Source: Rhodoflexus caldus (GTDB lineage: Bacteria > Bacteroidota > Bacteroidia > Cytophagales > Thermoflexibacteraceae). Taken from it: 64,000 nt of DNA. The first letter of the stretch is position 1. Each line of letters begins with the position of its first letter. Below, piece by piece: positions 16,648-24,714 of this stretch. The translations under genes and the position numbers were made by a program. The DNA lies in contig NZ_JAJPRF010000003.1 in the NCBI RefSeq assembly GCF_021206925.1, positions 186,001 through 250,000 of the forward strand, in the 5' to 3' direction. The notes beneath the pieces were generated by a model. The model was not told the DNA's origin. It did not search any database and saw only the letters and a program-made list of their open reading frames with translations.

Positions 16648-17190
16648 TCAGTTTCCTTCCATTTTGAAATAGATTTCGCGCAGCCTGTGAATGGCGCGAT
16701 GGATTTTTACTTTGACGGCCGAGAGCGAAAGCCCCATCAATTGCCCGATTTCGTCGTATTTCAGTTCCTGATAACGGCTCATGACAAGCAGTTCACGCTG
16801 TTCAGGCGGGAGCATATCCAAGGCTTTTTGCAAATGTTGCAGTTGCTCGGTTTGCATGGCGCGACTTTCAGGCGTGTGCTCGGCAGGCGGCGCATGGGCA
16901 GGCTTCAAGGGTACGGTTCGGCCGATAGCCGATGCTTTCCAATGGTTCTGCCATACGTTGCGGGCAATCTGATACACCCATGCACGAAATGGCCGCCCTT
17001 CCTGATAACTGCTGCGGTAGCGAATCAGCCGCACAAATACATTCTGCGTCAGGTCTTGCGCGGTTTCGCGGTCGCCTGCCAGCCGAAGGAAAAAGTTGAA
17101 CAGTTTGACGTGGTAGCGCTCAAACAGCTCGGAAGCCTGTTCCGGACTTCCCCGACTGACGGCCAGCATGATTTCTTCATCGGTAAGCAT
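16648..17190 (-). CDS. ECF-type RNA polymerase sigma factor
   Basis: 180 residues. Region 2 (FERYHVKLFNFFLRLAGDRETAQDLTQNVFVRLI, then RPFRAWVYQIARNVWQNHW) should bind the -10 site and core polymerase. Region 4 (LPPEQRELLVMSRYQELKYDEIGQLMGLSLSAVKVKIHRAIHRLR) is the helix-turn-helix for the -35 site. A Pro/Ala-rich linker lies between them. I chose the ATG at 17190 (MLTDEEIMLAVSRG), the usual ECF N-terminus; a start at 17238 in the same frame is possible. It heads a four-gene minus-strand module with the HEAT-repeat anti-sigma candidate and two DUF4097 proteins. Such modules usually autoregulate, but I could not identify its own promoter. Confidence 0.92.
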   Translation of the reverse strand: MLTDEEIMLAVSRGSPEQASELFERYHVKLFNFFLRLAGDRETAQDLTQNVFVRLIRYRSSYQEGRPFRAWVYQIARNVWQNHWKASAIGRTVPLKPAHAPPAEHTPESRAMQTEQLQHLQKALDMLPPEQRELLVMSRYQELKYDEIGQLMGLSLSAVKVKIHRAIHRLREIYFKMEGN

Positions 17191-17270
17191 CAAAATAGTT
17201 CGGTGCGTTTTGCGTTCGTATGACCTGATTACCGCCATTACGGGGAAAGGTTACAGAGGGGATGAAAAAA

Positions 17271-17618
17271 TTAATAGAACGCATCCTGAAAATGTACCAG
17301 TTCGGGCGGGTTTGACCAAGTGATGGAGATGATGTCAAAGCGGATGTCGCCGTGCCAGTCCTGCTCGGCGATGAAGTGCTCCGCAGCGCGTTTGATGCGC
17401 TCCTTCTTGGCCGTGTTCACTGCTTCTTCGGGGTAGCCGAAGTCGTTGGTTTCGCGGCTTTTAACTTCCACGAAAACTATCGTTTCCGCCTGCCGTGCTA
17501 CAATGTCTATTTCCGTGCCTTTGGGTTTGTAGTTGCGCCTGAGAATTTCGTAGCCCTGTGCCTGCAAATGTGCTGCTGCCATTGCCTCGCCCTGTTCGCC
17601 TTTTTGTTTGCGGTTCAT
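17271..17618 (-). CDS. YraN family endonuclease-like protein
   Basis: 115 residues. The UPF0102/YraN family has a Holliday-junction-resolvase-like nuclease fold. The motif order is seen here: KGEQGEAMAAAHLQAQGYEIL at the N-terminus, GTEIDIVA with the metal-binding Asp, then VFVEVKSR with the Glu-x-Lys catalytic pair, and AEHFI near residue 80. The in-vivo substrate is unknown. I chose the ATG at 17618 (MNRKQKG); an ATG six codons upstream at 17636 is also possible. It is divergent from the membrane protein at 17666, with a 47-base gap that must hold both promoters. Confidence 0.9.
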   Translation of the reverse strand: MNRKQKGEQGEAMAAAHLQAQGYEILRRNYKPKGTEIDIVARQAETIVFVEVKSRETNDFGYPEEAVNTAKKERIKRAAEHFIAEQDWHGDIRFDIISITWSNPPELVHFQDAFY

Positions 17619-17665
17619 ACCTGAGTTTTTTGGCATACCTTTACGGTAAATTTCGTAACAGCCTC

Positions 17666-18160
17666 ATGGGTTTAGCAAAAATACTTTGGATTCTGTCTTT
17701 ATTGGGTTTTCTGGCGGTTTTGCTGATTACTTATGTTTACATGCCTGAAAACGTAGCCGTATTGTTTGATGAACTCGGGCTGCCGTATTACTTTCTGCCG
17801 CGCGATTATTACTTTTATGTGGCCGTATTGGCTTGTGTACTGCTGAACAGTGCCATTCTTGTGCTCGGCAGCAGCGTAACCCGTCTGCCTTCTTCTTTAT
17901 TGCCCGTACCGAAACGCAAATATTGGGCAGCACGCGAAAATCGCCCCCGCTTTACCAAACGCTTTGAGCATTGGACAAAAGGGGTTGCCTTCTTCCTCAA
18001 TCTGATTTTGTGTCTGCTGTTAGTAGATATTCTGAAAGGCAACGATTCGCAGGTGAACTATAACACGCAAACACTGCTCTATGTATTCAGTGCTTTGCTA
18101 GTGGTTTGGTTTGGCTTCTATTTTGTCGTTTTCGGCGTGTATGTGGAAAAACTGGACTGA
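17666..18160 (+). CDS. Small membrane protein, DUF1648-like N-terminus
   Basis: 164 residues with four predicted transmembrane helices: about 5-23, 45-66, 110-127 and 138-158. Between the first two is MPENVAVLFDELGLP, which resembles the DUF1648 motif (PxxVxxHFDxxGxP) of SdpI-like immunity and membrane proteins, although the His is replaced. A basic loop (RKYWAARENRPRF) separates helices 2 and 3. The start is the ATG at 17666; a longer frame runs back into yraN on the other strand and is unlikely. The following radical SAM gene overlaps its end by 20 bases, so they are probably translated from one mRNA. No function can be assigned. Confidence 0.7.
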   Translation: MGLAKILWILSLLGFLAVLLITYVYMPENVAVLFDELGLPYYFLPRDYYFYVAVLACVLLNSAILVLGSSVTRLPSSLLPVPKRKYWAARENRPRFTKRFEHWTKGVAFFLNLILCLLLVDILKGNDSQVNYNTQTLLYVFSALLVVWFGFYFVVFGVYVEKLD

Positions 18161-19166
18161 CCGTCTGCACCTGCTACAAACCCTTACACCTGCCAAAATT
18201 TTCAATCTTTTGCAGTTGATGCTCAGTTATCGGCTGTCTAAGTATCTGCGGAGGCCGCTTCACAAGGGGCTTCCTGCTGCTGTCTCCATTGAGCCGACAA
18301 CTGCCTGCAACCTGCGCTGTCCGGAATGCCCAAGCGGTTTGCGTTCTTTTACGCGTCCTACGGGTATGTTGCAGGCTGAACTGTTCAAAAAAAATATTGA
18401 CGAACTGCAAAAGCAACTCATTTGGCTGACTTTCTACTTTCAGGGCGAGCCTTATCTGCATCCACAGTTTACCGAATTGGTGCGCTATGCGCATGAACGC
18501 GGCATCTATACGGCCACATCTACCAATGCTCATTTTCTAAACGATGAAAATGCCCGCAAAACGGTGGAAAGCGGGCTTAGTCGGCTGATTATTTCCATAG
18601 ACGGCACCACGCAGGAAACCTATCAGGCGTACCGCATCGGTGGCAAATTAGAAAAAGTGATTGAGGGTGCGCGACGCATTTTATCGTGGAAAAAGCAACT
18701 GAAAAGCGCTACGCCGCATGTTATCTTTCAGTTTTTGGTTGTTAAGCCCAACGAACATCAGATTGACGAAGTAAAAGCGCTCGCCAAAGAGTTGGGTGTT
18801 GATGAGGTACAGCTCAAAACCGCACAGATTTACGACTACCACAATGGTTCGCCACTGATACCGACGCAAAGCCGCTATTCGCGCTATGCCCGACAAGCCG
18901 ACGGGACTTATCAAATCAAAAATCCGCTGGAAAATTCCTGCTGGAAAATGTGGCACTCCTGCGTAATTACTTGGGACGGCAAGGTTGTGCCTTGCTGCTT
19001 TGATAAAGACGCACACCATACCTTAGGCAATGTTGCCGAACAACCATTTGCCCGCGTATGGCGCAGTGAAACCTATCGGCAGTTCCGGCAAGCGCTGCTG
19101 CACTCGCGGCAGGAAATAGACATTTGCCGGAACTGCACCGAAGGCATGAAAATTTTTGAGGAATAA
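18141..19166 (+). CDS. Radical SAM/SPASM domain protein
   Basis: 341 residues. The radical SAM cluster motif TTACNLRCPECP has Cys56, Cys60 and Cys63. It is followed by the TIM-barrel strands (FQGEPYLHPQF; TSTNAHFL; LIISIDGTTQETY). The C-terminal part has a SPASM-like set of cysteines (SCWKMWHSC, VPCCFD, ICRNCTEG), which should bind one or two more iron-sulfur clusters. Such enzymes modify peptides, glycans or cofactors, and the substrate here cannot be read from the context. I took the ATG at 18141, which overlaps the upstream membrane-protein gene by 20 bases; an earlier in-frame ATG at 18111 is deeper inside it. No small precursor-peptide gene is visible next to it. Its stop is 3 bases from that of the convergent acyl-CoA synthetase gene. 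Confidence 0.85.
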   Translation: MWKNWTDRLHLLQTLTPAKIFNLLQLMLSYRLSKYLRRPLHKGLPAAVSIEPTTACNLRCPECPSGLRSFTRPTGMLQAELFKKNIDELQKQLIWLTFYFQGEPYLHPQFTELVRYAHERGIYTATSTNAHFLNDENARKTVESGLSRLIISIDGTTQETYQAYRIGGKLEKVIEGARRILSWKKQLKSATPHVIFQFLVVKPNEHQIDEVKALAKELGVDEVQLKTAQIYDYHNGSPLIPTQSRYSRYARQADGTYQIKNPLENSCWKMWHSCVITWDGKVVPCCFDKDAHHTLGNVAEQPFARVWRSETYRQFRQALLHSRQEIDICRNCTEGMKIFEE

Positions 19167-19169
19167 CCG

Positions 19170-20855
19170 TTACTGATACTTCTTCATTTCCTCTTCCCGA
19201 AGTGCACGGCGCAGGATTTTGCCCACATTGGTTTTTGGCAACTCCGTGCGGAACTCAATATGTTTCGGAAGTTTGTAATTGGTGAAGTTCTCTTTGCAGT
19301 ATTCACGCAGTTCTTCCTCTGTAAGCGACTGGTCGCGCTTGACTACAAATATTTTTACCGCTTCGGTAGATTTAGGGTCAGGTACGCCAATGGCAGCTAC
19401 TTCCAGCACTTTCGGGTGCAGGGCTACCACGTCTTCAATTTCGTTAGGATATACATTGAAGCCCGAAACGAGAATCATTTCCTTTTTCCTGTCCACAATT
19501 TTGAAGTAGCCACCGGGTAATTCAATCCCGATATCGCCTGTGGCTAACCAGCCGTCCTTAATCACTTTGTCGGTTTCTTCGGGGCGCTGCCAGTAGCCCG
19601 CCATAATTTGCGGCCCGTATGCCCAAATTTCGCCCGGCTCGCCAAAGGGGGCAGTGCTGCCGTCTTCCTGTACAATTTTAAGTATAGTGGAAGGCAGCGG
19701 AATGCCAATGGTGCCTATTCGGCCTGTACCGTCGGTAGGGTTGCAGGAAAGCACGGGAGAACTTTCAGTAAGTCCGTAGCCTTCTGCCAATACACAGCCT
19801 GTTACTTTGCGCCAGTTTTCGGCTACTACTGCCTGCACGGCCATGCCGCCGCCAACAGATACTTTCAACTTGGAAAAATCTAATTGACGGAACTCGGGCT
19901 GATTGAGCAGGCCGTTGAAAAGCGTATTGACACCGGTGATGGCCGTAAACGGATATTTTGCCAAATCTTTGATAAAGGCTTTCATATCGCGCGGATTGGT
20001 AATCAGCAGGTTTGTGCCGCCCATCATAAAAAAGCCGAAGCAGTTCACTGTCAGTGAGAAAATATGATACAGCGGCAGGGCTGTTACAATCAGTTCTTTG
20101 CCTAATTCCAACGAAACCTCCATGGCGGCACGCATCTGCGCCACATTGGCGGTAATATTCCGATGCGTGAGCATGGCACCTTTTGAAACGCCCGTAGTGC
20201 CACCTGTGTATTGGATAAATGCAATATCGGAAGGTTGGATGGAGGGTTTGCTGAAAGTCAGTCGCGCACCTTCGGACAGTGCATCGCGGAGTGCCACAGC
20301 CTTGGGAATGTTGTAGGCAGGCACCATTTTTTTAACATATTTCACTACCGAATTGACAATCAGCCGCTTCGGGAAAGGCAAAAAATCGCCGATTTCCGAA
20401 ATGATGACATGCTCGAGTGCCGGCGTATGGGGCAGCACTTTTTCCAGCACGGAAGCAAAGTTGGCAAGGATAACAATTGCTTTTGCGCCGGAGTCGTTGA
20501 ACTGATGCTCCATTTCGCGCGGGGTGTAAAGCGGGTTGGTATTAACCACTACCATGCCTGCACGCAAAATACCGAACATCACAACGGGGTAAGCCATTAC
20601 GTTGGGCATCTGAATGGCAACGCGGTCGCCTTTTTTCAGAGTAGTTTTGTTTTGCAGGTAGGCGGCAAATTGGGCGGAAAGTTCATCTATCTCTTGGAAA
20701 GTCAATGGCTTGTCCATGTGGATAAACGCCGGATTTTTCGCGTATTGCGCAAAAGCAGTTTCCAGCATGGCAGGGATAGAGGAGAACTCATCAGGGTTGA
20801 TTTCGTGAGGCATCCGCGCCGGATAGCTCTCAAACCATGGATATTGCTGATTCAT
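19170..20855 (-). CDS. fadD: Long-chain fatty-acid--CoA ligase
   Basis: 561 residues. It activates fatty acids to acyl-CoA through an acyl-adenylate. Core motifs are [18 protein letters not shown] near 210-227, the A5 motif [31 protein letters not shown], and the C-terminal hinge [20 protein letters not shown], ending with the catalytic lysine region [15 protein letters not shown]. Length and motif order match FadD. The gene follows eboB after 77 bases on the same strand, so co-transcription is possible. No beta-oxidation genes are adjacent. Confidence 0.93.
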   Translation of the reverse strand: MNQQYPWFESYPARMPHEINPDEFSSIPAMLETAFAQYAKNPAFIHMDKPLTFQEIDELSAQFAAYLQNKTTLKKGDRVAIQMPNVMAYPVVMFGILRAGMVVVNTNPLYTPREMEHQFNDSGAKAIVILANFASVLEKVLPHTPALEHVIISEIGDFLPFPKRLIVNSVVKYVKKMVPAYNIPKAVALRDALSEGARLTFSKPSIQPSDIAFIQYTGGTTGVSKGAMLTHRNITANVAQMRAAMEVSLELGKELIVTALPLYHIFSLTVNCFGFFMMGGTNLLITNPRDMKAFIKDLAKYPFTAITGVNTLFNGLLNQPEFRQLDFSKLKVSVGGGMAVQAVVAENWRKVTGCVLAEGYGLTESSPVLSCNPTDGTGRIGTIGIPLPSTILKIVQEDGSTAPFGEPGEIWAYGPQIMAGYWQRPEETDKVIKDGWLATGDIGIELPGGYFKIVDRKKEMILVSGFNVYPNEIEDVVALHPKVLEVAAIGVPDPKSTEAVKIFVVKRDQSLTEEELREYCKENFTNYKLPKHIEFRTELPKTNVGKILRRALREEEMKKYQ

Positions 20856-20932
20856 TGGCTTATATTCAATGTTTTCATTTTCAACGGGTCGGTCGCTAAG
20901 TTAAGCATTTCAGTGTCTGTTTGTACGGGTTG

Positions 20933-21844
20933 CTAATGGATAATGCGCTCATCGGCAGGTTTATCTACCTGTGGGGTCTGTCCGCCGCGGAGTACGGAGT
21001 TGCCGTTGAATCGCTGTGTTTGGTCAATAGATACGCCCGCTAACCAATCCGATTCGTTGAACTGCCCGCTTTGCCCGAAAGCCAGCAGTGCGTTCTGATA
21101 GCAAACTTTGTGTACATCGGCTTCGCTGATACCGCGTTCCAGCATCAGGGAAGCGGTTTTGGGCACTGCCAGCGGGTCGCTTACCCCCCAGTCGGCGGCG
21201 CTGTTCACAAAAATACGCTCCGAACCGTACTGCTGTACAACGGCTACCATGCGCTCATTGCCCATTTTTGTGTGTGGATAAATGGTAAATGCTGCCCAAA
21301 AGCCTCGCTCGAGCACTTCGCGAACGGTTTCTTCGTTGTTGTGGTCAACAATCACTTTTTCGGGAGAAAGACCGTGCTCTATACACAAATCCATGCTGCG
21401 GCTGGTGCCGTGTTTCTTGTCGCGATGTGGCGTGTGGATTTGTACCAGCAGGTCTAACTCTTTTGCCATTTCCAACTGCGCGCGGAAATATTTTTCCTCA
21501 GCGGGGGTTTGGTCATCAAAGCCGATTTCACCAATACCCAGCACGCCTTCTTTCATCAGGAAGAGCGGCAAAAGTTCCATTACTTGCTCGGCGAGGGCTT
21601 CGTTGTTGGCTTCGCGGGAGTTCAGCCCGACGGTGCAGTAGTGGCGAATCCCAAACTGACTGGCGCGGAAACGCTCCCAACCGACCAGCATACTGAGGTA
21701 GTCTTTGTAAGTACCGACTTCGGTGCGAGGTTGCCCTTGCCAAAAGGCAGGTTCAATAATGGCTACGATGCCTGCCGCCCGCATGGCCTGATAGTCGTCG
21801 GTGGTGCGGGAAACCATGTGTATATGGGGGTCTATGAACAGCAT
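20933..21844 (-). CDS. eboB: EboB / TatD-family metal-dependent hydrolase
   Basis: 303 residues of amidohydrolase/TatD TIM-barrel type. Metal-ligand candidates are FIDPHIHM (HxH at 7-9), the Glu of GIGEIGFDD, QIHTPHRDK, VDHNN and SSADWG-like NSAADWGVSDPL. The long characteristic blocks AIIEPAFWQGQPRT, WERFRASQFGI and NSREANNEALAEQVMEL are those of the TatD homologue in Bacteroidota ebo clusters. The start is the ATG at 21844 (MLFIDPHIHM); the frame continues upstream into tRNA-Arg and is not coding there. It is separated from eboA by 19 kb. eboC, D, E and F are not in the window. A hydrolytic step in ebo metabolite handling is inferred from the family. Confidence 0.83.
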   Translation of the reverse strand: MLFIDPHIHMVSRTTDDYQAMRAAGIVAIIEPAFWQGQPRTEVGTYKDYLSMLVGWERFRASQFGIRHYCTVGLNSREANNEALAEQVMELLPLFLMKEGVLGIGEIGFDDQTPAEEKYFRAQLEMAKELDLLVQIHTPHRDKKHGTSRSMDLCIEHGLSPEKVIVDHNNEETVREVLERGFWAAFTIYPHTKMGNERMVAVVQQYGSERIFVNSAADWGVSDPLAVPKTASLMLERGISEADVHKVCYQNALLAFGQSGQFNESDWLAGVSIDQTQRFNGNSVLRGGQTPQVDKPADERIIH

Positions 21845-21889
21845 ATGAATGGGATGTAAAAATAGCGCACCGCAAAATACACAATTCAT

Positions 21890-21919
21890 AAAAAAAGCCA
21901 CTCCGTTTGCGGAATGGCT
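21890..21919 (-). terminator. Terminator of tRNA-Arg
   Basis: A 10-bp stem (21896-21905 with 21910-21919, one G/T pair, core AGCCACTCCG) is followed on the minus strand by a run of T (A-run 21890-21895). It stands 4 bases after the tRNA 3' end and separates the tRNA from eboB. Confidence 0.75.
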
Positions 21920-21922
21920 GCG

Positions 21923-21994
21923 TGACCCCGACGGGAATCGAACCCATATCAAAAGTTTAGGAAACTTCTATTCTATCCGTTGAACTACGGGGTC
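21923..21994 (-). tRNA. tRNA-Arg(CCT)
   Basis: The acceptor stem pairs GACCCCG with CGGGGTC. The D arm carries GTTCAACGGATAGAAT, the anticodon stem is GAAGT/ACTTT with loop TTCCTAA (anticodon CCT, reads AGG), and the T arm carries GGGTTCGATTCCCG. CCA is not encoded and must be added. It has its own promoter and terminator. Confidence 0.93.
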
Positions 21995-22001
21995 GGTGAA
22001 G

Positions 22002-22032
22002 CAAAATTATTGAAATTGTACTATATTTAAAA
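22002..22032 (-). promoter_or_regulatory. Promoter of tRNA-Arg
   Basis: On the minus strand TAATTTTG (22009-22002) matches TAnnTTTG and is preceded after 19 bases by TTTT (22032-22029). The start point would lie within a few bases of the mature tRNA 5' end at 21994. Confidence 0.55.
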
Positions 22033-22097
22033 GTTCAAGAGGCGTATGGCTGCCCGCATCCACAGCGGCTGCCGATATATCCGCCCATTTGTTATGT

Positions 22098-24284
22098 ATG
22101 AAGAAGCAAAAACCCAAAGCAAAGAAAAATAAACTTAAGGCGCACAACTACGACCCTCGCCAACTGCAACACCAACTTATCGATTTATTTGAGCGTTCCA
22201 GAAATGCCACCTATACCATCAAGCAAATTTTCAAGAAACTACATGCCCAAGACCTGCAAGCGCGTGCAGTAGTGGAGTCCATGATTGACTCGCTGGTGCG
22301 CAAAGAGATTTTGCAGCGCAACGGGCAAGTGGTTTACCTGACCAAAAAGGGGGCACAGGAAAAAGAAACACTGACGGGCAGGGTGGATTACGTAAATCCT
22401 GAATTTTTGTTCGTGGTAAGCGAAGACGGCAGTTTTCCCGATATCCGCGTCAGTCGCCGCCATGCCGGCACTGCCCTCGATGGCGATACGGTGCGCGTGC
22501 AAATTCACCGCTACAACCAAAGCGACCGCCCCGAAGGCGAAATTGTAGAAATAGTACAGCGTTTTCGCTCCGATTTTGTGGGTGTTATCGAGCTATCCCC
22601 GCGTTTTGCTTTTGTCATCCCCGACAAGCGCAAAATGTATCACGACATATTCGTTCGCCTGAGCGATACCAAAGGCGCAAAGCACGGCGAAAAGGTCGTT
22701 GCCGCTATCACCGGCTGGGACGAAGCAGGTAAAAACCCCTTTGGCATTGTTACCAAAGTGCTGGGCAGGGCAGGCGAGCACGAAACCGAGATGCACTCCA
22801 TTATGGCAGAGTATGACTTGCCGATGGAGTTTCCCGAAGAGGTAATAGCAGAGGCCGAGCAAATCAGTGAGGCTATTCATGCCAAAGAAATTGCCAAACG
22901 CCGCGATTTCAGAGGGGTGCCAACCTTTACCATTGACCCCGAAGATGCGCAGGATTTTGATGATGCGCTGTCGTTTCGCAAGTTGGAAAACGGCAATTAT
23001 GAAATAGGTGTGCACATAGCCGATGTTACGCACTACGTACTTCCGGGAACGCTCATTGAACGAGAGGCGTATCGCCGTGCCACATCGGTTTACTTAGTGG
23101 ACAGGTGCGTGCCCATGTTGCCCGAAAAGTTGTCCAACAAACTCTGTTCGCTGCGCCCCAATGAAGAAAAACTTACGTTTTCTGCCGTTTTTGAAATTAC
23201 GGAGCGCGGACGAATCGTAAGTGAGTGGTTCGGCAGAACGGTTATTTACTCGCAGCGCCGTTTTACCTACGAAGAAGCACAGCAGGTAATAGAAACCGGT
23301 CAGGGCGATTTTGCCGAAGAAATTCTGACCTTGAACAAACTCGCCAAGTTGTTTCAGCGCAAGCGAGTGCAAGCCGGTGCTATTTTGTTTGAAACAACAG
23401 AAGTGAAATTCCGCTTAGACGAACGGAAAAAGCCGATTGAAATTTTCACCAAAGTGCGCAAAGATGCGCATAAACTCATCGAGGAGTTTATGCTGCTTGC
23501 CAACAGGCAAGTTGCCGAGTTTGTGTATCAGATGCGGAAGGGCAAAGATCGCAACGTTATGGTATATCGCACCCACGACAAGCCCGATGAGGAAAAAATA
23601 GAGAACTTTGCCAATTTCGCCAAGCAGTTTGGGCATAGCATCAAAATCGGTGATAAAGAACTTGCCAAATCGTTGAACGAGCTTTCGTTACTGGTTGAGG
23701 GCAGACCAGAACAAAACGTGCTGCAACATTTGGCCATTCGCGCGATGGCAAAGGCCAAGTACACTACCGACCCGCTGCCGCACTTCGGGTTGGCGTTCAA
23801 GCACTATTCGCACTTTACCTCACCTATCAGGCGCTACCCCGATATGATGGCGCACCGCCTGTTGCAACACTATCTGGACGGCGGCGAGCCTGTCAATCGC
23901 ACAGAGTATGAGGAACGCTGCAAGCACAGCAGTGCCATGGAGAAACGCGCCGCAGATGCCGAGCGTGCCAGCATTAAGTACAAACAGGTAGAACTCATCC
24001 AAGACCTGCAAAAAGCCGGGCAGTTGCGGGGTAAACTGCTTACGGGCGTAGTTACAGGCGTTACCGAATGGGGTGTTTACGTAGAACTCACCGACACCCG
24101 ATGCGAAGGCATGGTGCGCATGAGCGACATTCCGGGCGACTACTACGAGCACGATGCGAAAAACTACTGTGCAGTCGGCAGGAGGTATGGCCGCACGATT
24201 CGCTTAGGCGACCAAGTGCAGGTGCGCATCAAAGCCACTAACCTCGAGAAGCGCACCATTGACTTTTTTATGGAAGAGTTTTAA
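22098..24284 (+). CDS. rnr: Ribonuclease R
   Basis: 728 residues. 3'-to-5' hydrolytic exoribonuclease for structured RNA. The N-terminal helical domain (about 15-75) is followed by cold-shock/OB domains, then the RNB catalytic domain, which begins near 275 with TFTIDPEDAQDFDDALS, the conserved Asp cluster that binds Mg. Later come the VYRTHDKP and HFTSPIRRYPDM motifs. The C-terminal S1 domain starts around 645 (GKLLTGVVTGVTEWGVYVELT). A short Lys-rich N-terminus (KKQKPKAKKNK) is usual for RNase R. The start is the ATG at 22098; a TTG three codons upstream gives the same frame. The stop overlaps the convergent small gene by 17 bases. Confidence 0.96.
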   Translation: MKKQKPKAKKNKLKAHNYDPRQLQHQLIDLFERSRNATYTIKQIFKKLHAQDLQARAVVESMIDSLVRKEILQRNGQVVYLTKKGAQEKETLTGRVDYVNPEFLFVVSEDGSFPDIRVSRRHAGTALDGDTVRVQIHRYNQSDRPEGEIVEIVQRFRSDFVGVIELSPRFAFVIPDKRKMYHDIFVRLSDTKGAKHGEKVVAAITGWDEAGKNPFGIVTKVLGRAGEHETEMHSIMAEYDLPMEFPEEVIAEAEQISEAIHAKEIAKRRDFRGVPTFTIDPEDAQDFDDALSFRKLENGNYEIGVHIADVTHYVLPGTLIEREAYRRATSVYLVDRCVPMLPEKLSNKLCSLRPNEEKLTFSAVFEITERGRIVSEWFGRTVIYSQRRFTYEEAQQVIETGQGDFAEEILTLNKLAKLFQRKRVQAGAILFETTEVKFRLDERKKPIEIFTKVRKDAHKLIEEFMLLANRQVAEFVYQMRKGKDRNVMVYRTHDKPDEEKIENFANFAKQFGHSIKIGDKELAKSLNELSLLVEGRPEQNVLQHLAIRAMAKAKYTTDPLPHFGLAFKHYSHFTSPIRRYPDMMAHRLLQHYLDGGEPVNRTEYEERCKHSSAMEKRAADAERASIKYKQVELIQDLQKAGQLRGKLLTGVVTGVTEWGVYVELTDTRCEGMVRMSDIPGDYYEHDAKNYCAVGRRYGRTIRLGDQVQVRIKATNLEKRTIDFFMEEF

Positions 24285-24678
24285 AACTTGTTACCGAAAC
24301 TTTGGCGCAAATCAGGTCTTTTATTTTCTCAAACTGCGGCAGGATTGTTCGCGCATAGTTCGTGAATTTTTCGGCCAGCGTAGTGCCGGGTTGCGTGCGT
24401 GTAACGGAAAAAACGCCATGCCATGTGGCTACCGTGCGGTCTTTGTTTTCATAAACCAGCCAAAGCATCAGTACAAACTGTTCTTTAAGCTGCGAGGGTA
24501 GCGGTGCAAAAAAAGGAACGTCAATGTAGCTGTGTTGCGGCAAATGATTTTCTTTTGGCAGTAATTCTGTCTCTTTACTGAGGCACAGATGACAAAACAG
24601 GGGCAAAAATTCATTTTCGGCTAATTGCTCGCAGGCTTTGCAACGCATTGCCAGCACGTCAATTTGTTGGTCGGTCAT
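24268..24678 (-). CDS. Hypothetical protein with a paired CxxC motif
   Basis: 136 residues, cytoplasmic. The only clear motif is CKAC at 14-17 with CHLC at about 29-32, which could bind one zinc ion as a small ribbon. The rest reads as an alpha/beta domain, with LKEQFVLMLWLVYENKD and a C-terminal helix ILPQFEKIKDLI. I do not recognise the family. It overlaps the end of rnr by 17 bases, tail to tail, and is divergent from the serine hydrolase gene at 24715, 36 bases away. Coding character is fair and the frame is complete. Confidence 0.55.
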   Translation of the reverse strand: MTDQQIDVLAMRCKACEQLAENEFLPLFCHLCLSKETELLPKENHLPQHSYIDVPFFAPLPSQLKEQFVLMLWLVYENKDRTVATWHGVFSVTRTQPGTTLAEKFTNYARTILPQFEKIKDLICAKVSVTSFKTLP

Positions 24679-24714
24679 GATGGTTCAATGGTATAAAAAA
24701 ATAACAAGGTAAGG

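Noticed and set aside
16351-17223. Plus-strand open frame of 290 codons across the sigma/anti-sigma genes
   Set aside because: It spans two clearly real genes on the other strand and has no domain. Shadow of codon bias.
21923-21994. tRNA-Arg as an integration site for a mobile element
   Set aside because: No integrase and no repeated tRNA 3' end are visible downstream; eboB and fadD follow with normal composition.
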